DNA from: Halobacillus shinanisalinarum
Lineage (GTDB): Bacteria > Bacillota > Bacilli > Bacillales > Halobacillaceae
Assembly: GCF_022919835.1 (NCBI RefSeq)
Contig: NZ_CP095074.1
Span: 558,001-622,000, forward strand
Direction of reading: 5' to 3'
Length of the DNA: 64,000 nt
The position numbers and the translations under genes are program-made. Position 1 is the first letter of the stretch; the number at the start of each line of letters is the position of its first letter. Below, one piece after another: positions 8,463 through 17,780 of this stretch. The notes under the pieces were generated by a model. It did no database searches, was not told the origin of the DNA, and saw nothing but the letters and a program-made list of their open reading frames with translations.

Positions 8463-8489
8463 GCCGGTCATTTTGATAAAATGACCGGC
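8463..8489 (-). terminator. Terminator of cadC-cadA
   Basis: Stem GCCGGTCATTTT / AAAATGACCGGC (12 bp, 3-base loop) downstream of the leftward cadA, with CTTTCT after it on that strand. Confidence 0.75.
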
Positions 8490-8510
8490 TTTCAGATATT
8501 TTGTTCTGCA

Positions 8511-10643
8511 TTATTTCTTTGTTTTAAGGAGCCTTAACCCATTCAAGGTGACTAAAAGTGTTGCTCCCATATCTGCCAGAATAGCAATCCATAAAGTTAG
8601 CCATCCCGGAATGATTAGCAATAAGGCCACAGCCTTTACAATTAGTGAGAAACTAATGTTTTGTTTGATGATTTGCAGTGCCTTTCGGCTTAACTTGACG
8701 GTAAACGGTAGTTTATCCAGGTCATCAGCCATAAGAGCAATATCTGCTGTCTCAAGAGCCGTATCAGTTCCAGCCCCTCCCATGGCAATGCCTAAGTCGG
8801 CTGTAGCTAGTGCGGGCGCATCATTAACGCCATCACCAATCATGGCCACCTTATGCTGTTCCTTTAATTGCTTAATCGCATTCAGCTTATCTTCAGGAAG
8901 CAGCTCTGCTTTTACCTTGCTTATGCCAAGTTGTTTTCCAATCGCCAGAGCCGTATTTTCGTTATCTCCGGTAAGCATGATGGTTTCTTTGATCCCGAGT
9001 TTATGCAGTTTCTGAATAATTTCCTGACTACTTCCCCGAACCGGATCAGCTACAGCAATGAGTAAGAGAATCTTTTCCTTCGTTCCAAGGCCCATTACGG
9101 TTTTGCCTTGTTTTTGTAGCGTTTCAATCTGAGATGATACCTCACTATCTAGACCCGATGGTAACAATTCGTTAAAGAGTTTCGGACTGCCGACATAGTA
9201 GGTCGCGTCGTTGAGTTTGGCTTGCACACCTTTCCCGGTTAAAGAGTGAAATTCATCGATCGACCAAGAATTTATATCTAATTGCTCATCTTCGGCTTTT
9301 TGAACGATGGCTGCGGCTAACGGGTGTTGGGAGCCTTTTTCAATGGCCGCCGCAACGCCCAGAAGATCACGGTTTTTTTCTTCTTCTAAATAAACCAGAT
9401 CGGTTACTTCTGGAACCCCTTTGGTCAACGTACCAGTTTTGTCAAAGGCAATCGCAGATAGTGCACCTGCTTCTTCAAGATACACACCGCCTTTAATGAG
9501 CACGCCATTTCGGGCAGAATTCCCAATTGCAGTGACGATTGATACGGGGGTTGAAATCACCAATGCACAAGGACAACCGACAACTAAAACCGCAAGCCCG
9601 GTATAAATCCATTCGCTCCATCCCCAGTTAAGGAAAAGAGGAGGGATAATGGCAATCAATAAGGCTATGACGATGACCGCCGGCGTATAATATTTTGCAA
9701 AACGATCGACAAAGGCTTGAGAAGGCGCACGTTCAGCTTGGGCTTCTTCAACCATATGAATAATTTTAGCAATGGTCGTGTCTTCCACCCGTTTCGTGAC
9801 AAGGACTTCCAACAACCCTTCTTCGTTTAAGGTCCCGGCAAAGACTTCGTCATCCTTTGATTTGGAAACCGGAATCGATTCACCAGTGATAGCTGCCTGA
9901 TTGATGGTTGATGCTCCTTTGACAACCAAACCGTCCATGGCCAACTTTTGTCCGGGTTTGACGATCATAATGTCGTCAATATGAATATCATCGACGGATA
10001 TAGTCATTTCTTCATTCCCTCGGCGAATGAGAGCTTCTTTGGGTGCGATGTCCATTAGGTCACGAATGGAGTTACGAGCTTTATCCATGGAATAAGACTC
10101 AAGTGCTTCACTGATCGCAAACAGCAATACGACAATCGCACCTTCACTCCATTCCCCAATCACAGCAGCACCAATGATTGCTACAGTCATCAAAGTGTTC
10201 ATATCAAATCTGAAACGTACTAAATTGCGAAGTCCTTTGATAAATAAACTATAACCCCCGATTACCATAGCTGAACCGTATAAGAGAATGGGTACCACAT
10301 TTTCTTCCGTATTAAGACTCAGCAACCATCCTACTAGCACCAACACACTTGCCAAGGCAATTTGAATCATCGCTTTATTTTTCCAAAATGGAACCTTCTC
10401 GTCATCGACTTGTTCATTTTCATGATAAATTTTGTATCCCTCAAAGGATCCTGCCTTTTCTACCTCTTCCAAGGAGGCCTCTCCGTAAACAGCGATTTTG
10501 GAAGCACCAAAATTCACTTTGGCATCTTGTACGCCCGGCAAATCTTTGACATTCTGCTCAAACTGAGCAGCGCAATCTGCTCAGGTAAAACCCTGAACAC
10601 GGAAATTCGTTTTTGGTTCTGCCATTTGTAAACTGTCAGCCAT
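8511..10643 (-). CDS. cadA: CadA Cd/Zn/Pb P1B-ATPase, candidate selenoprotein (in-frame UGA at codon 21)
   Basis: P1B-type ATPase that exports Cd(II), Zn(II) or Pb(II). From the ATG at 10643, which overlaps the cadC stop by 8 bases, the frame has 710 codons: an N-terminal heavy-metal-associated domain, then membrane helices with CPC (about 357-359), the DKTGTLTKG phosphorylation site (about 401) and [10 protein letters not shown]. Codon 21 (10583-10581) is TGA, exactly where the first Cys of GFTCADC belongs, giving GFT-UGA-ADC. The bases after it form CTGCTCA-GTT-TGAGCAG at bacterial selenocysteine-element distance. Either the product has selenocysteine at this metal site, or the domain is lost to a nonsense mutation and translation restarts at TTG codon 35. 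All core motifs are intact. Confidence 0.9.
10554..10583 (-). promoter_or_regulatory. Candidate bacterial SECIS element in cadA
   Basis: On the mRNA, UGA (10583-10581) is followed after 10 bases by a perfect 7-bp stem CUGCUCA/UGAGCAG with a GUU loop (10570-10554). The loop starts 17 bases after the UGA and with a G, matching the published bacterial SECIS rules. A competing stem that includes the UGA itself (CTGAGCAG/CTGCTCAG) is also possible. The redoxin at 39915 has the same geometry. Confidence 0.6.
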
Positions 10644-11007
10644 TTGAAACCACTTCTTCCTGTTGATGCTCTAAAACGGTTGGAATTAAAGATCCAAGAT
10701 GTTTATTTTTTAACGAGTAAAAAACCAACTTCCCTTCTTTTCGGTAACCTGCAATACCTAGATTTCGCAGTAGACGAAGATGGTGAGAAGCCGTAGCCAG
10801 AGAAGAACCTATAATGTTGGCAACGTCACACACACATAACTCTTCCTCTTGTGTCAGGGCAAAGGCAATTTTGATTCTCGTTGGGTCACCAAGAGCTTTA
10901 AATATCGTCACTGTGGATTCAAAATCTATTTCATCCAATTGGCTTTGCACACGTTTGACCTTTTTCTCATCAAAGCAAAATATTTCGCAGCGATCACTAG
11001 AACTCAT
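10636..11007 (-). CDS. cadC: CadC cadmium/lead/zinc-responsive repressor
   Basis: ArsR-family repressor of 123 residues. All four thiolates of the Cd/Pb site of plasmid pI258 CadC are at identical positions: Cys7 and Cys11 in the N-terminal arm (SDRCEIFCFDE) and Cys58, Cys60 in ELCVCDVANI. Recognition helix region is SSLATASHHLRLLRNLG. It is the first gene of the cadC-cadA operon and should repress it from the palindrome at 11021-11040. Confidence 0.95.
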   Translation of the reverse strand: MSSSDRCEIFCFDEKKVKRVQSQLDEIDFESTVTIFKALGDPTRIKIAFALTQEEELCVCDVANIIGSSLATASHHLRLLRNLGIAGYRKEGKLVFYSLKNKHLGSLIPTVLEHQQEEVVSNG

Positions 11008-11020
11008 TTTTCCACCCCTT

Positions 11021-11072
11021 AATCAAATAATCATTTGATTATTATAATATGCGATACAACGCTTTTTATCAA
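11021..11072 (-). promoter_or_regulatory. cadCA promoter and CadC operator
   Basis: The operator is the near-perfect palindrome AATCAAATAATCATTTGATT (11021-11040), agreeing with the TCAAATA-type CadC site. Immediately upstream on the minus strand are TTGATA (-35, 11072-11067) and TATTAT (-10, 11049-11044), separated by exactly 17 bases. The operator therefore covers the transcription start region. Confidence 0.8.
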
Positions 11073-11145
11073 CTGCTTCAGCTTGTTAATATCACTTTGT
11101 TTTCGTTTAGGTTTTGTGAAGAAATTAAAAACCTCCAGTTCCCAA

Positions 11146-12003
11146 TTATTTAACTGAAGGTTTTATCTCAACAAATGTCATGAGGCTGTTATGTTGCTTT
11201 TGCATTAACTCTTTAATTTTTTCGCTTACCTGAGTCATTTCCTTTATTGGTAAATCTGATTGAAGAGTAACAGCAACATCTATAATAACTTTATTTCCTG
11301 AGACTCTCGCTTTCACATCATTGACCTTCACTATTTCTTGAACATCTGAAATCGATTCTTTGTATTGGCGTATCTTTTCTGGATCGATCCCATCAGTTAA
11401 AATTAAGGCGGTTTCTTTAAAGATTCCCCATGCTGCCCAAAGAATGATTAAGCCTATGATTGTTCCTGTGACTGGGTCAAGCCATGATAAACCGAATTGA
11501 GCGCCCGCGATACCAACGACTGTTCCAAAACTTACGATCGAATCCGATAAATTATCTTTTGCTATCGCTCTTAATCCTTGACTATCGACTTTCGAGGCAA
11601 TGGTTTTGTTCACAAAATAGATCAAAATCATGAACAGACCACTCCCGAGTCCAACCCATATTGCAAGAGGATCCGGTGTAACAAAATCTTGATTTAAAAT
11701 TGCACGAACGGTATCAGCTAAAATTTGTATCCCTATTGTAGCAATGACAAAGGCAGCGACTAATGAGGTTATGTTTTCTGCTCTTCTATGGCCGTATGGG
11801 TGGTTCTCATCTTGGTCTTTTTTTGCAATCCTAAGTCCAATAATTAAGGCAACCGATGTAATAATATCCGTAAAATTATTAAACCCATCGGCCATTAATG
11901 CCACGGAATTAACCTGCCAAGCAACGATGATTTTTACGAGCGAAACAAGTAAATAGGCAAAAGTACTAATCCATGCTCCATTTTTAGCACTTAATGACCC
12001 CAT
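11146..12003 (-). CDS. CDF cation exporter, manganese type (MneP-like)
   Basis: Cation diffusion facilitator of 285 residues with six membrane helices and a cytoplasmic metal-binding domain. The transport-site motifs are NxxxD in helix 2 (Asn42 to Asp46, GFNNFTD) and DxxxD in helix 5 (KDNLSDS), the pattern of manganese-exporting CDFs rather than the HxxxD of zinc pumps. HPYGHRRAEN is the family loop motif. GGGAGGTGATG precedes the ATG at 12003. It is monocistronic, flanked by a terminator upstream and the cadCA promoter downstream. Metal specificity is inferred from motifs only. Confidence 0.85.
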   Translation of the reverse strand: MGSLSAKNGAWISTFAYLLVSLVKIIVAWQVNSVALMADGFNNFTDIITSVALIIGLRIAKKDQDENHPYGHRRAENITSLVAAFVIATIGIQILADTVRAILNQDFVTPDPLAIWVGLGSGLFMILIYFVNKTIASKVDSQGLRAIAKDNLSDSIVSFGTVVGIAGAQFGLSWLDPVTGTIIGLIILWAAWGIFKETALILTDGIDPEKIRQYKESISDVQEIVKVNDVKARVSGNKVIIDVAVTLQSDLPIKEMTQVSEKIKELMQKQHNSLMTFVEIKPSVK

Positions 12004-12115
12004 TTCATCACCTCCCTTACCACATTATTTCCAACTTATCCTTTAGTAAAACGTTCGTTTGAGTGTATCTAACTAAGATGCAAGAAATACTATACAGTAT
12101 TTAAATGGCCGTAAA

Positions 12116-12151
12116 AAAAGGAACAACCTATTAGCCATGGGTGTTCCTTTT
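12116..12151. terminator. Rho-independent terminator
   Basis: Stem AAAAGGAACA / TGTTCCTTTT with a 16-base loop and T-rich flank, between the CDF gene and the small protein at 12239; usable by the leftward YnfA unit. Confidence 0.65.
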
Positions 12152-12238
12152 ATACCTCTCCAATAAAGCTCTCCTTAAAGGATTAATTAAAATATGTGCG
12201 ATTAAAGGAGTAACCTACTCCCTTTGAGATGGCATTTG

Positions 12239-12472
12239 TCAGCCACCTTCTATACAAGTATCCGTTGAACTTCCAACAATAGCATTGAGTTCTTGAAGAA
12301 GAGGAGTCAATGTATCGGTTTCAACCAATGTTTCTATAGCTTTTTCAGCTAGTGGAATCTTGTGTCTCTTAAAGACATCGACTGTATTTCCCCAAACTTC
12401 AACGATAGCTTTAGGTGACATATTTGATTGTATGATACTTTGATAACCCCCTTTTTTATTGGCGTGGTGCAA
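12239..12472 (-). CDS. Small DUF542/ScdA-N-like protein
   Basis: About 60-77 residues. The core [23 protein letters not shown] resembles the short N-terminal domain of ScdA/RIC iron-sulfur repair proteins (IV..P.T..VF..) and ends in [10 protein letters not shown] with one Cys. It overlaps the end of the ynfA-like gene by 17 bases if a TTG at 12472 is used; ATG at 12421 would give only the core domain, so the start is uncertain. Probably co-transcribed with ynfA. Function unknown. Confidence 0.65.
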   Translation of the reverse strand: MHHANKKGGYQSIIQSNMSPKAIVEVWGNTVDVFKRHKIPLAEKAIETLVETDTLTPLLQELNAIVGSSTDTCIEGG

Positions 12473-12782
12473 ACAACATTACTGACACTCCAACTAAGCA
12501 TATACCTGCACCTACCCAGTCATAAAAATCAGGCGTTTTTTTATCAATGCCCCATCCCCAAAGGACAGATAATATAATAAAAACTCCTCCGTAGGCCGCA
12601 TAAACTCTCCCAAAAGAAGGGAAAGTTTGAAAGGTAGCTATAACACCATACATAGCTAAGGATAATCCGCCTAACACCCCCCAATAAAAAGGTTTTCCTT
12701 CCCTCAACCAAAGCCAAATCAGATATCCGCCACCAATTTCAGCTAGCCCGGCCAGAAGAAAAAGTAAAATAACCATAGTCAC
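12456..12782 (-). CDS. ynfA: YnfA-family small membrane protein (UPF0060)
   Basis: A 108-residue, four-helix membrane protein. [37 protein letters not shown] and [19 protein letters not shown] are characteristic of UPF0060/YnfA, small-multidrug-resistance-like proteins of uncertain substrate. GGGAGTACGTGACT precedes the start. It lies between metal pumps and the thiol oxidase pair, and such genes are common in metal-resistance islands. Confidence 0.88.
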   Translation of the reverse strand: MTMVILLFLLAGLAEIGGGYLIWLWLREGKPFYWGVLGGLSLAMYGVIATFQTFPSFGRVYAAYGGVFIILSVLWGWGIDKKTPDFYDWVGAGICLVGVSVMLFAPRQ

Positions 12783-12843
12783 GTACTCCCTTATATATCA
12801 ATACATTTCACTTTAAACATTTGCCTTCCTTATGGATGGTCTT

Positions 12844-13281
12844 TTATACGTTTTTCTTTCTCCCTGCAAACAGAAATATAGTAATGAGACTGAATGCGAG
12901 TAATGCTAGGAAAGGAATAGTTATAAAACCAAACCAATTTATATATTCAGAGCTACAAGCGACCCCTTGAGTACACGGCTTGATTTCGGCAAATCCAGGT
13001 ACCTTCTGCTCCATGTAATGAAAAATAGAAACAAACCCTCCAATAATGGATAAAGGTAACACATATTTAATAACTTTACGATCATTGAAAAACGTGGCAA
13101 TGCCAAGGATGATACTCATTGGATACATAAAAATCCTTTGAATCCAACAGAGTTCACAAGGAACGTATCCCCGGATTTCACTGAAGTAGAGGCTGCCAAG
13201 AGTGGCAAGGACAGAGACAAGCCAAGCGATGTAAAGAGCATAAGACGAACGTTTTTTACGATTTCCTACGGCTTTATCCAT
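12844..13281 (-). CDS. bdbC: BdbC/DsbB-type quinone-linked thiol oxidase
   Basis: Membrane protein of 145 residues with four helices. The first external loop has YVPCELCWIQRIFMYP (CxxC) and the second has PCTQGVAC, the two Cys pairs of DsbB/BdbC that pass electrons from the partner thiol oxidase to menaquinone. The start overlaps the bdbD stop by 8 bases, so the two are translationally coupled. BdbC keeps BdbD oxidised. Confidence 0.93.
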   Translation of the reverse strand: MDKAVGNRKKRSSYALYIAWLVSVLATLGSLYFSEIRGYVPCELCWIQRIFMYPMSIILGIATFFNDRKVIKYVLPLSIIGGFVSIFHYMEQKVPGFAEIKPCTQGVACSSEYINWFGFITIPFLALLAFSLITIFLFAGRKKNV

Positions 13282-13969
13282 TCTTGTTCTCCAGTTTCTG
13301 GTTAATTAAGTTAGAAATGGCCTCGTAATCAAACGGGTTTTCTACAATCTGACCTTCGATCATGATAGTAGGGGTTTGTTGGATACCATATTCGTTAACT
13401 AGGTTCATGTCGTTTTGGACTTCTTGAGCAATCGCACCAGAGTGAAGATCCTTTTTCATTTGAGCCAGATCAATCGAAGGCACACTTTCTTTGGCTATTT
13501 CAAGAACTTTACCCTCAGTCACCCATTTCTGATCATGATTTTGACTAGGCTGAGCTTCAAAAAGGTTTTTATGGAATTCCCAAAAAGCTTCCGGATTTCG
13601 TTTATACACAGCCTCTCCAGCTTTAGCAGCTAATTCAGATTCTTCTCCATGAAACAAAGTATTAATGTAAGTTAAATTAACTTTTCCTGTATCAATGAAT
13701 TCCCTTTTTAATTGCGGATAGACACGCTCGTTCCATGCCTTACAGGAAGGGCACTTGTAGTCACCGAATTCAATGATTTGTACAGGTGCATCGTCTTCAC
13801 CTATAGTAGGGTGGTTCTTTATCGAAGGGGACTCACTTGTCGTATTATTATCGCTTTCTACTGCACTTTTGCTTTGACTATTTAATACAACAAGTGCTGT
13901 AATCAACCCTATAACGACCAGAGTAACCACCACAATCACGGGCATCGGATTCTTTCTCTTATTAGTCAT
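13274..13969 (-). CDS. bdbD: BdbD/DsbA-type extracellular thiol-disulfide oxidase
   Basis: A 231-residue protein with one N-terminal membrane anchor (VIVVVTLVVIGLITALVVL) and an outside thioredoxin fold with an inserted helical domain. The active site is FGDYKCPSCKAWN (CPSC) and the cis-proline loop is QQTPTIMIEG. It introduces disulfides into exported proteins with BdbC. In this setting the substrates may include Cys-rich secreted copper proteins (inference). Confidence 0.93.
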   Translation of the reverse strand: MTNKRKNPMPVIVVVTLVVIGLITALVVLNSQSKSAVESDNNTTSESPSIKNHPTIGEDDAPVQIIEFGDYKCPSCKAWNERVYPQLKREFIDTGKVNLTYINTLFHGEESELAAKAGEAVYKRNPEAFWEFHKNLFEAQPSQNHDQKWVTEGKVLEIAKESVPSIDLAQMKKDLHSGAIAQEVQNDMNLVNEYGIQQTPTIMIEGQIVENPFDYEAISNLINQKLENKNG

Positions 13970-14086
13970 ATTTCATCACTCCTTAATAAATTAGTTTTAT
14001 AACGGTAAGGGACGTTTAATTTAGAATCCTTTTCACGAAAAAATAGCTGGGGATTATCCTGATTATAACTCTGCCTTCTCATCAGA

Positions 14087-14191
14087 TCATTTTCTCTTAT
14101 TTCGCATTAGGAGAATAGTTAAGAAAATAATAAAGATGACAGCAACACCTACCGCCATGAGAATAACAGACCAAAAAAATGGATCCATCAT
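14087..14191 (-). CDS. Short single-span membrane peptide
   Basis: 34 residues, MMDPFFWSVILMAVGVAVIF then a short hydrophobic stretch and the basic tail LLMRNKRK. AAAAGGAGT lies eight bases before the ATG pair at 14191/14188. It follows copD in the same direction and resembles the small helper subunits such as CcoQ or CcmD that accompany heme or copper membrane proteins; no family is recognised. Confidence 0.6.
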   Translation of the reverse strand: MMDPFFWSVILMAVGVAVIFIIFLTILLMRNKRK

Positions 14192-14270
14192 AAAAAGACT
14201 CCTTTTTCTTTCACATAATCTAGTTAGGGACATGTATGGTTAAATTCCTTATATCATCAGACCAAATGCT

Positions 14271-15419
14271 TTATTGAATTGCCATCATTAAAGCAAAATA
14301 GAATGATAAAACCATAAGTAACGTAGCACTTGAGGCCATAGCAACCGAGGAACGTTTTACGGCTGCTATAATTGTCATAGCCATAAATAAAACGCCCAAG
14401 ATACATAGGAGGTAACTCATAAATCCAAATGAGAAACTTACGTTAAAAACTTCCTGCATCTCCGCACTTTGAATAGTATTGACCAGGTTGCTTTGCGTGA
14501 ACGTTGTGTATAGAGGTGAAGCCCCATAAGACTTGATCAAACTATAGATTTGATGAGGAGGCCATGACTGCCCCATGAATGCGGTAAGTCCAAAGATGGT
14601 TAACGCATAGATACTTTCTAATCGCGCCCACTTTAAGGGGTTAAAAGATGCATCATTATTCCTTTTTCGAAAAATAATTCCGTTAATTATCGCGAATAAT
14701 ACTAAGGAAATCATGAATAAATGCTTAAAAAGCAGAGCCTGTCCATAATTAACGATTAAACTATTCTGGTACTCTTGAAAAATTGAGGCGTTAGGATTGT
14801 CGTATGAATTAATATCAATACTCATCGTAAAATATCCTGCCACGGATACAATAATTAAACAAACTACTGCAACAGGGGTAAACCATTTAAGGAAACGCAA
14901 CCAGTTATCCTTTGTCTTGGAAAACCAGCTGGCCACAAAAAGAATGCCTATCCAAACCGTAACAGCCAAAAAGTGAAATGTATGAGCCAGAAAACCTTGC
15001 CATTCTGTAATGGTTGCTGCATGACTAGATCTTGTGTAGCCCAAAAGCATCAGCATGGTTAATAATAGAGCTAAAGCGAGTAGGACAGGATTGCCTTTGA
15101 AATTCTTTGTTATGATTACTCGAATGAGGATAACTGATATAAGGGTAATAAACACCCAGGATTGACCTACTTCAAAGGTTAATAATACATTTTTAAAAAT
15201 GAACCACATATCCCGATCTTCCGAAAAGATGGAGGTCGTTCGGATAACTGGAAATAAAGCAGCTATAGGGATAATTCCTGTGGCTACATAAAATAACTTT
15301 TTAGGTATTAGAATTTGAGGTCTGTAACCTTCTGGGACAAGGAGAAGAACGAGTGCCCCGATTAACATAGAAAAACAAATATATAGTAAGATTTCAGATA
15401 ACGTTAATACAATTATCAT
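14271..15419 (-). CDS. copD: CopD-family copper resistance/import membrane protein
   Basis: Polytopic membrane protein of about 382 residues. HTFHFLAVTVWIGILFVASW carries the His and Trp-Ile-Gly pattern of the CopD domain, with further helices ending MVLSFYFALMMAIQ. ATG at 15419 has GGGTGTG upstream and begins MIIVLTLSEILLYICFSM; a GTG at 15431 is possible. It directly follows copC (2-14 bases), like the CopC-CopD fusion YcnJ of B. subtilis split in two. CopD-type proteins move copper across the membrane in partnership with CopC. Confidence 0.9.
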   Translation of the reverse strand: MIIVLTLSEILLYICFSMLIGALVLLLVPEGYRPQILIPKKLFYVATGIIPIAALFPVIRTTSIFSEDRDMWFIFKNVLLTFEVGQSWVFITLISVILIRVIITKNFKGNPVLLALALLLTMLMLLGYTRSSHAATITEWQGFLAHTFHFLAVTVWIGILFVASWFSKTKDNWLRFLKWFTPVAVVCLIIVSVAGYFTMSIDINSYDNPNASIFQEYQNSLIVNYGQALLFKHLFMISLVLFAIINGIIFRKRNNDASFNPLKWARLESIYALTIFGLTAFMGQSWPPHQIYSLIKSYGASPLYTTFTQSNLVNTIQSAEMQEVFNVSFSFGFMSYLLCILGVLFMAMTIIAAVKRSSVAMASSATLLMVLSFYFALMMAIQ

Positions 15420-15433
15420 GATTGAACACACCC

Positions 15434-16051
15434 TTATTGTCTTTTCTTACTAAATAACATCCAGAACAATAATAAGGCCCCGGCAATGAGTATAACTATA
15501 ATCATTCCATACATGAATGGAGATGGATTGGATTCATTTTCACTCTTAACCTGCTGTGAAGCTTTTTTTTCATCTGTCTCTTGTTGTTGGGAGGTTGAAT
15601 TACCCGGGTTTTCAGTTTCTGGATTTGCCTTATCTGTTTGGCCTGAGTTGCCTGGATTATTTGTGTCTGGTGATCCCTCATGAGTCGTCGATGCCGTAAA
15701 GCTATATTGTTTTTCAATTAAATGGCCATCGGCTCCAAGAATCTTCCACTTTACCTGGTATGTACCTGATGCAAGGCTTTCTTTAAAACTAGCTTGCAAA
15801 ACATTACCTTTGACGGTAACTGAGGTTGGCTCAATTTTTTCTCCCTTTTGATTCAGAACATACAGAGTACTTCCTTTTTCAATTTTCGTGTTAAAAGATA
15901 ATTCAATGTGTTCTACCGGCTTTTCTAGAGTTGCTCCTTCTTTTGGTGTTGAATTTTCTAATACAGAGTGTGCTTCTGCGGACTTCATTGGAATCATACT
16001 TACGATCAATGCTAATACCATAAACAAAGCTGAGACTTTTTTGTTCATCAA
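15434..16051 (-). CDS. copC: CopC-domain copper-binding exported protein
   Basis: 205 residues: signal peptide (MVLALIVSMIPMKSAEA), a CopC beta-sandwich starting at the mature N-terminus AHSVLENSTPKEGA whose His is the first copper ligand, DGHLIEKQYSFTA near its end, then a low-complexity Asn/Gln/Glu-rich linker (about 135-175) and a C-terminal membrane anchor followed by KKRQ. It therefore displays the copper site outside the membrane next to CopD. Confidence 0.92.
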   Translation of the reverse strand: MMNKKVSALFMVLALIVSMIPMKSAEAHSVLENSTPKEGATLEKPVEHIELSFNTKIEKGSTLYVLNQKGEKIEPTSVTVKGNVLQASFKESLASGTYQVKWKILGADGHLIEKQYSFTASTTHEGSPDTNNPGNSGQTDKANPETENPGNSTSQQQETDEKKASQQVKSENESNPSPFMYGMIIVILIAGALLLFWMLFSKKRQ

Positions 16052-16253
16052 ACCTTCCTTTCTGCAATCATTGGTTTTTTAAAGAATTTTCAAGCTTATA
16101 ACAGCACCCATTACACTCAGAATATCACCTCATAACAAGAAAGGCTTTTAAATCTATTAATTGTTTGAAAGTGTTCAAAAACGAGGGAAGAGTCACTTCA
16201 CATCACACAAATAAGCCCCCAAAGCTGTAGCGATGGAGGCAAGCCATACAATT

Positions 16254-17201
16254 TTAATGATCATGTTGGTCAGTGTGCTTTTCATGTTCGCTTTTACATA
16301 AAAGAGAATCCTCATGAGGGTGTTCACTAGTTTCCATTTGGACCGTTACATGGCCTATATCTTTATCCTTTAGTTGGGATTCAACATTTCTTAATAGTTC
16401 CTGACACTCTTGGACTGTTAAATTTTCCGTAACCACAGCATGACAGGAGAGAGCATTTTGCCCACTTGTAATACTCCATACGTGTAAATCGTGGATGCCT
16501 AAAATCTCAGGAATCGCTTCTATCGTGTCTGTGATATCTTGAACGTTTACGTTTTTAGGTGTCCCTTCCATTAAGACGTGAACAGAATCCTTGGCTACAC
16601 GCCAACCACTAATTAATACAAGGACAGCTACAATGACACTTGCAAGAGGGTCGGCCCATCCCCACCCTAAGAACATGATAAGCAGGGCAGCAATAACAGC
16701 CCCCACAGATCCTAATAAATCACCTAAAACATGTAGAAAAGCAGCTCGTAAGTTTATATTTTCCTTGGTATCCCCTTTACGCATCAAAATCCAAGCAACA
16801 ACGAGGTTTACAACAAGACCGATAATACCTATCGTTAGCATTCCAACAGAAGCTACTTCAGGGATATCCGTAAAGCGCTGAAAAGCTTCATAAAAAATGT
16901 ACAACGCAATTAATATGAGTGTAACTCCATTGAAGAGGGCAGCTAGGATTTCAAACCGTTTATATCCATAAGTCTTGCTATAGTTGGCCACCTTTTCTCC
17001 CAATATAAAGGCTATAAGACCAACCCCTAACGAAACGGAGTCACTCAGCATATGTCCCGCATCAGCTAAGAGAGCAAGACTGTTGGTTAAGAATCCCCCA
17101 ATGGCTTCCACAATCATATACAGAGTGATAATGATAAAACTAATCGTTAAGGCTTTTTTGTTTGCACCATGCGAATGATCGTGTCCGTGGTCATGTCCCA
17201 A
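16254..17201 (-). CDS. czcD: CzcD-type zinc/cobalt/cadmium CDF exporter
   Basis: CDF pump of 315 residues with His-rich ends (HDHGHDHSHG at the start, KHTDQHDH at the stop). HxxxD motifs in helix 2 (DAGHMLSDS) and helix 5 (HVLGDLLGS) form the zinc transport site. The cytoplasmic domain includes GIHDLHVWSITSG and LSCHAVV. It lies directly downstream of the czrA-type repressor, the usual czrA-czcD arrangement in Firmicutes. Exports Zn(II), probably also Cd(II) and Co(II). Confidence 0.94.
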   Translation of the reverse strand: MGHDHGHDHSHGANKKALTISFIIITLYMIVEAIGGFLTNSLALLADAGHMLSDSVSLGVGLIAFILGEKVANYSKTYGYKRFEILAALFNGVTLILIALYIFYEAFQRFTDIPEVASVGMLTIGIIGLVVNLVVAWILMRKGDTKENINLRAAFLHVLGDLLGSVGAVIAALLIMFLGWGWADPLASVIVAVLVLISGWRVAKDSVHVLMEGTPKNVNVQDITDTIEAIPEILGIHDLHVWSITSGQNALSCHAVVTENLTVQECQELLRNVESQLKDKDIGHVTVQMETSEHPHEDSLLCKSEHEKHTDQHDH

Positions 17202-17250
17202 TTGTCATTCCTCCTAATTTTATTTGTCATTCATATTCATTTAATGTTTC

Positions 17251-17580
17251 TTAACAGTGACTGGCGTGCTTAATGGTTTGGTTTAGCATATTCATAACGT
17301 GTTCATCATCATGGGAATAATACAAACTCTTGCCGTCTCTACGGGACTTTACTAAGCGTAGGTTTTTGAGAAACGTGAGTTGGTGCGAGACGGTTGACTG
17401 TCTAAGGTTCAGATGTTCGGCTACTTCATTTACGGCGTATTCGTTTTGAAAAAGCAAATGAAGGATGCGAATTCGTGTAGGATGGCACAGGGCTTTAAAT
17501 GTTTGTGAAACAATAAATAAGGTTTCTTCATCAAGTTCATTAGGCTGATCCATATCACCCTTTTCTTTTGATTCCTCCAT
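17251..17580 (-). CDS. czrA: CzrA-type zinc-sensing ArsR repressor
   Basis: ArsR-family repressor of 109 residues without the CxC of ArsR. The last helix carries the Zn/Co site Asp92, His94, His105 and His108 (DDEHVMN ... IKHASH), matching CzrA. Recognition helix region is [16 protein letters not shown]. The ATG at 17580 with GAGGTGAT upstream is preferred over a GTG at 17589. It leads the czrA-czcD unit and should be relieved by zinc. Confidence 0.93.
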   Translation of the reverse strand: MEESKEKGDMDQPNELDEETLFIVSQTFKALCHPTRIRILHLLFQNEYAVNEVAEHLNLRQSTVSHQLTFLKNLRLVKSRRDGKSLYYSHDDEHVMNMLNQTIKHASHC

Positions 17581-17654
17581 GTATATCACCTCAATTTTCT
17601 TGATTTACTTACTTGGAACATTCGTTAGCTCCCCTTTATTATAGTTCCCTTCAT

Positions 17655-17684
17655 CATATGTATATATTCACATATGATCATATT
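17655..17684. promoter_or_regulatory. Candidate CzrA operator
   Basis: A run of repeated CATATG hexamers (17655-17660 and 17671-17676, with TATATATT between and ATCATATT after) lies about 75 bases upstream of czrA. It resembles the ATATGNN-type dyads bound by CzrA and could serve the leftward czrA-czcD and the rightward ZIP gene. Confidence 0.4.
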
Positions 17685-17780
17685 ACAAGCATGATAAATG
17701 TTCGTCAAACATATACCAGTTATAAGGAAGGATAGGCTTGACCTTCACTCGAAATGCCAGATTAATGATGGAGAGATTGA

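Noticed and set aside
16197..16259. 23-codon frame after czcD (MIIKIVWLASIATALGAYL)
   Set aside because: It starts within the last czcD codons, has no ribosome site of its own and no recognisable relative.
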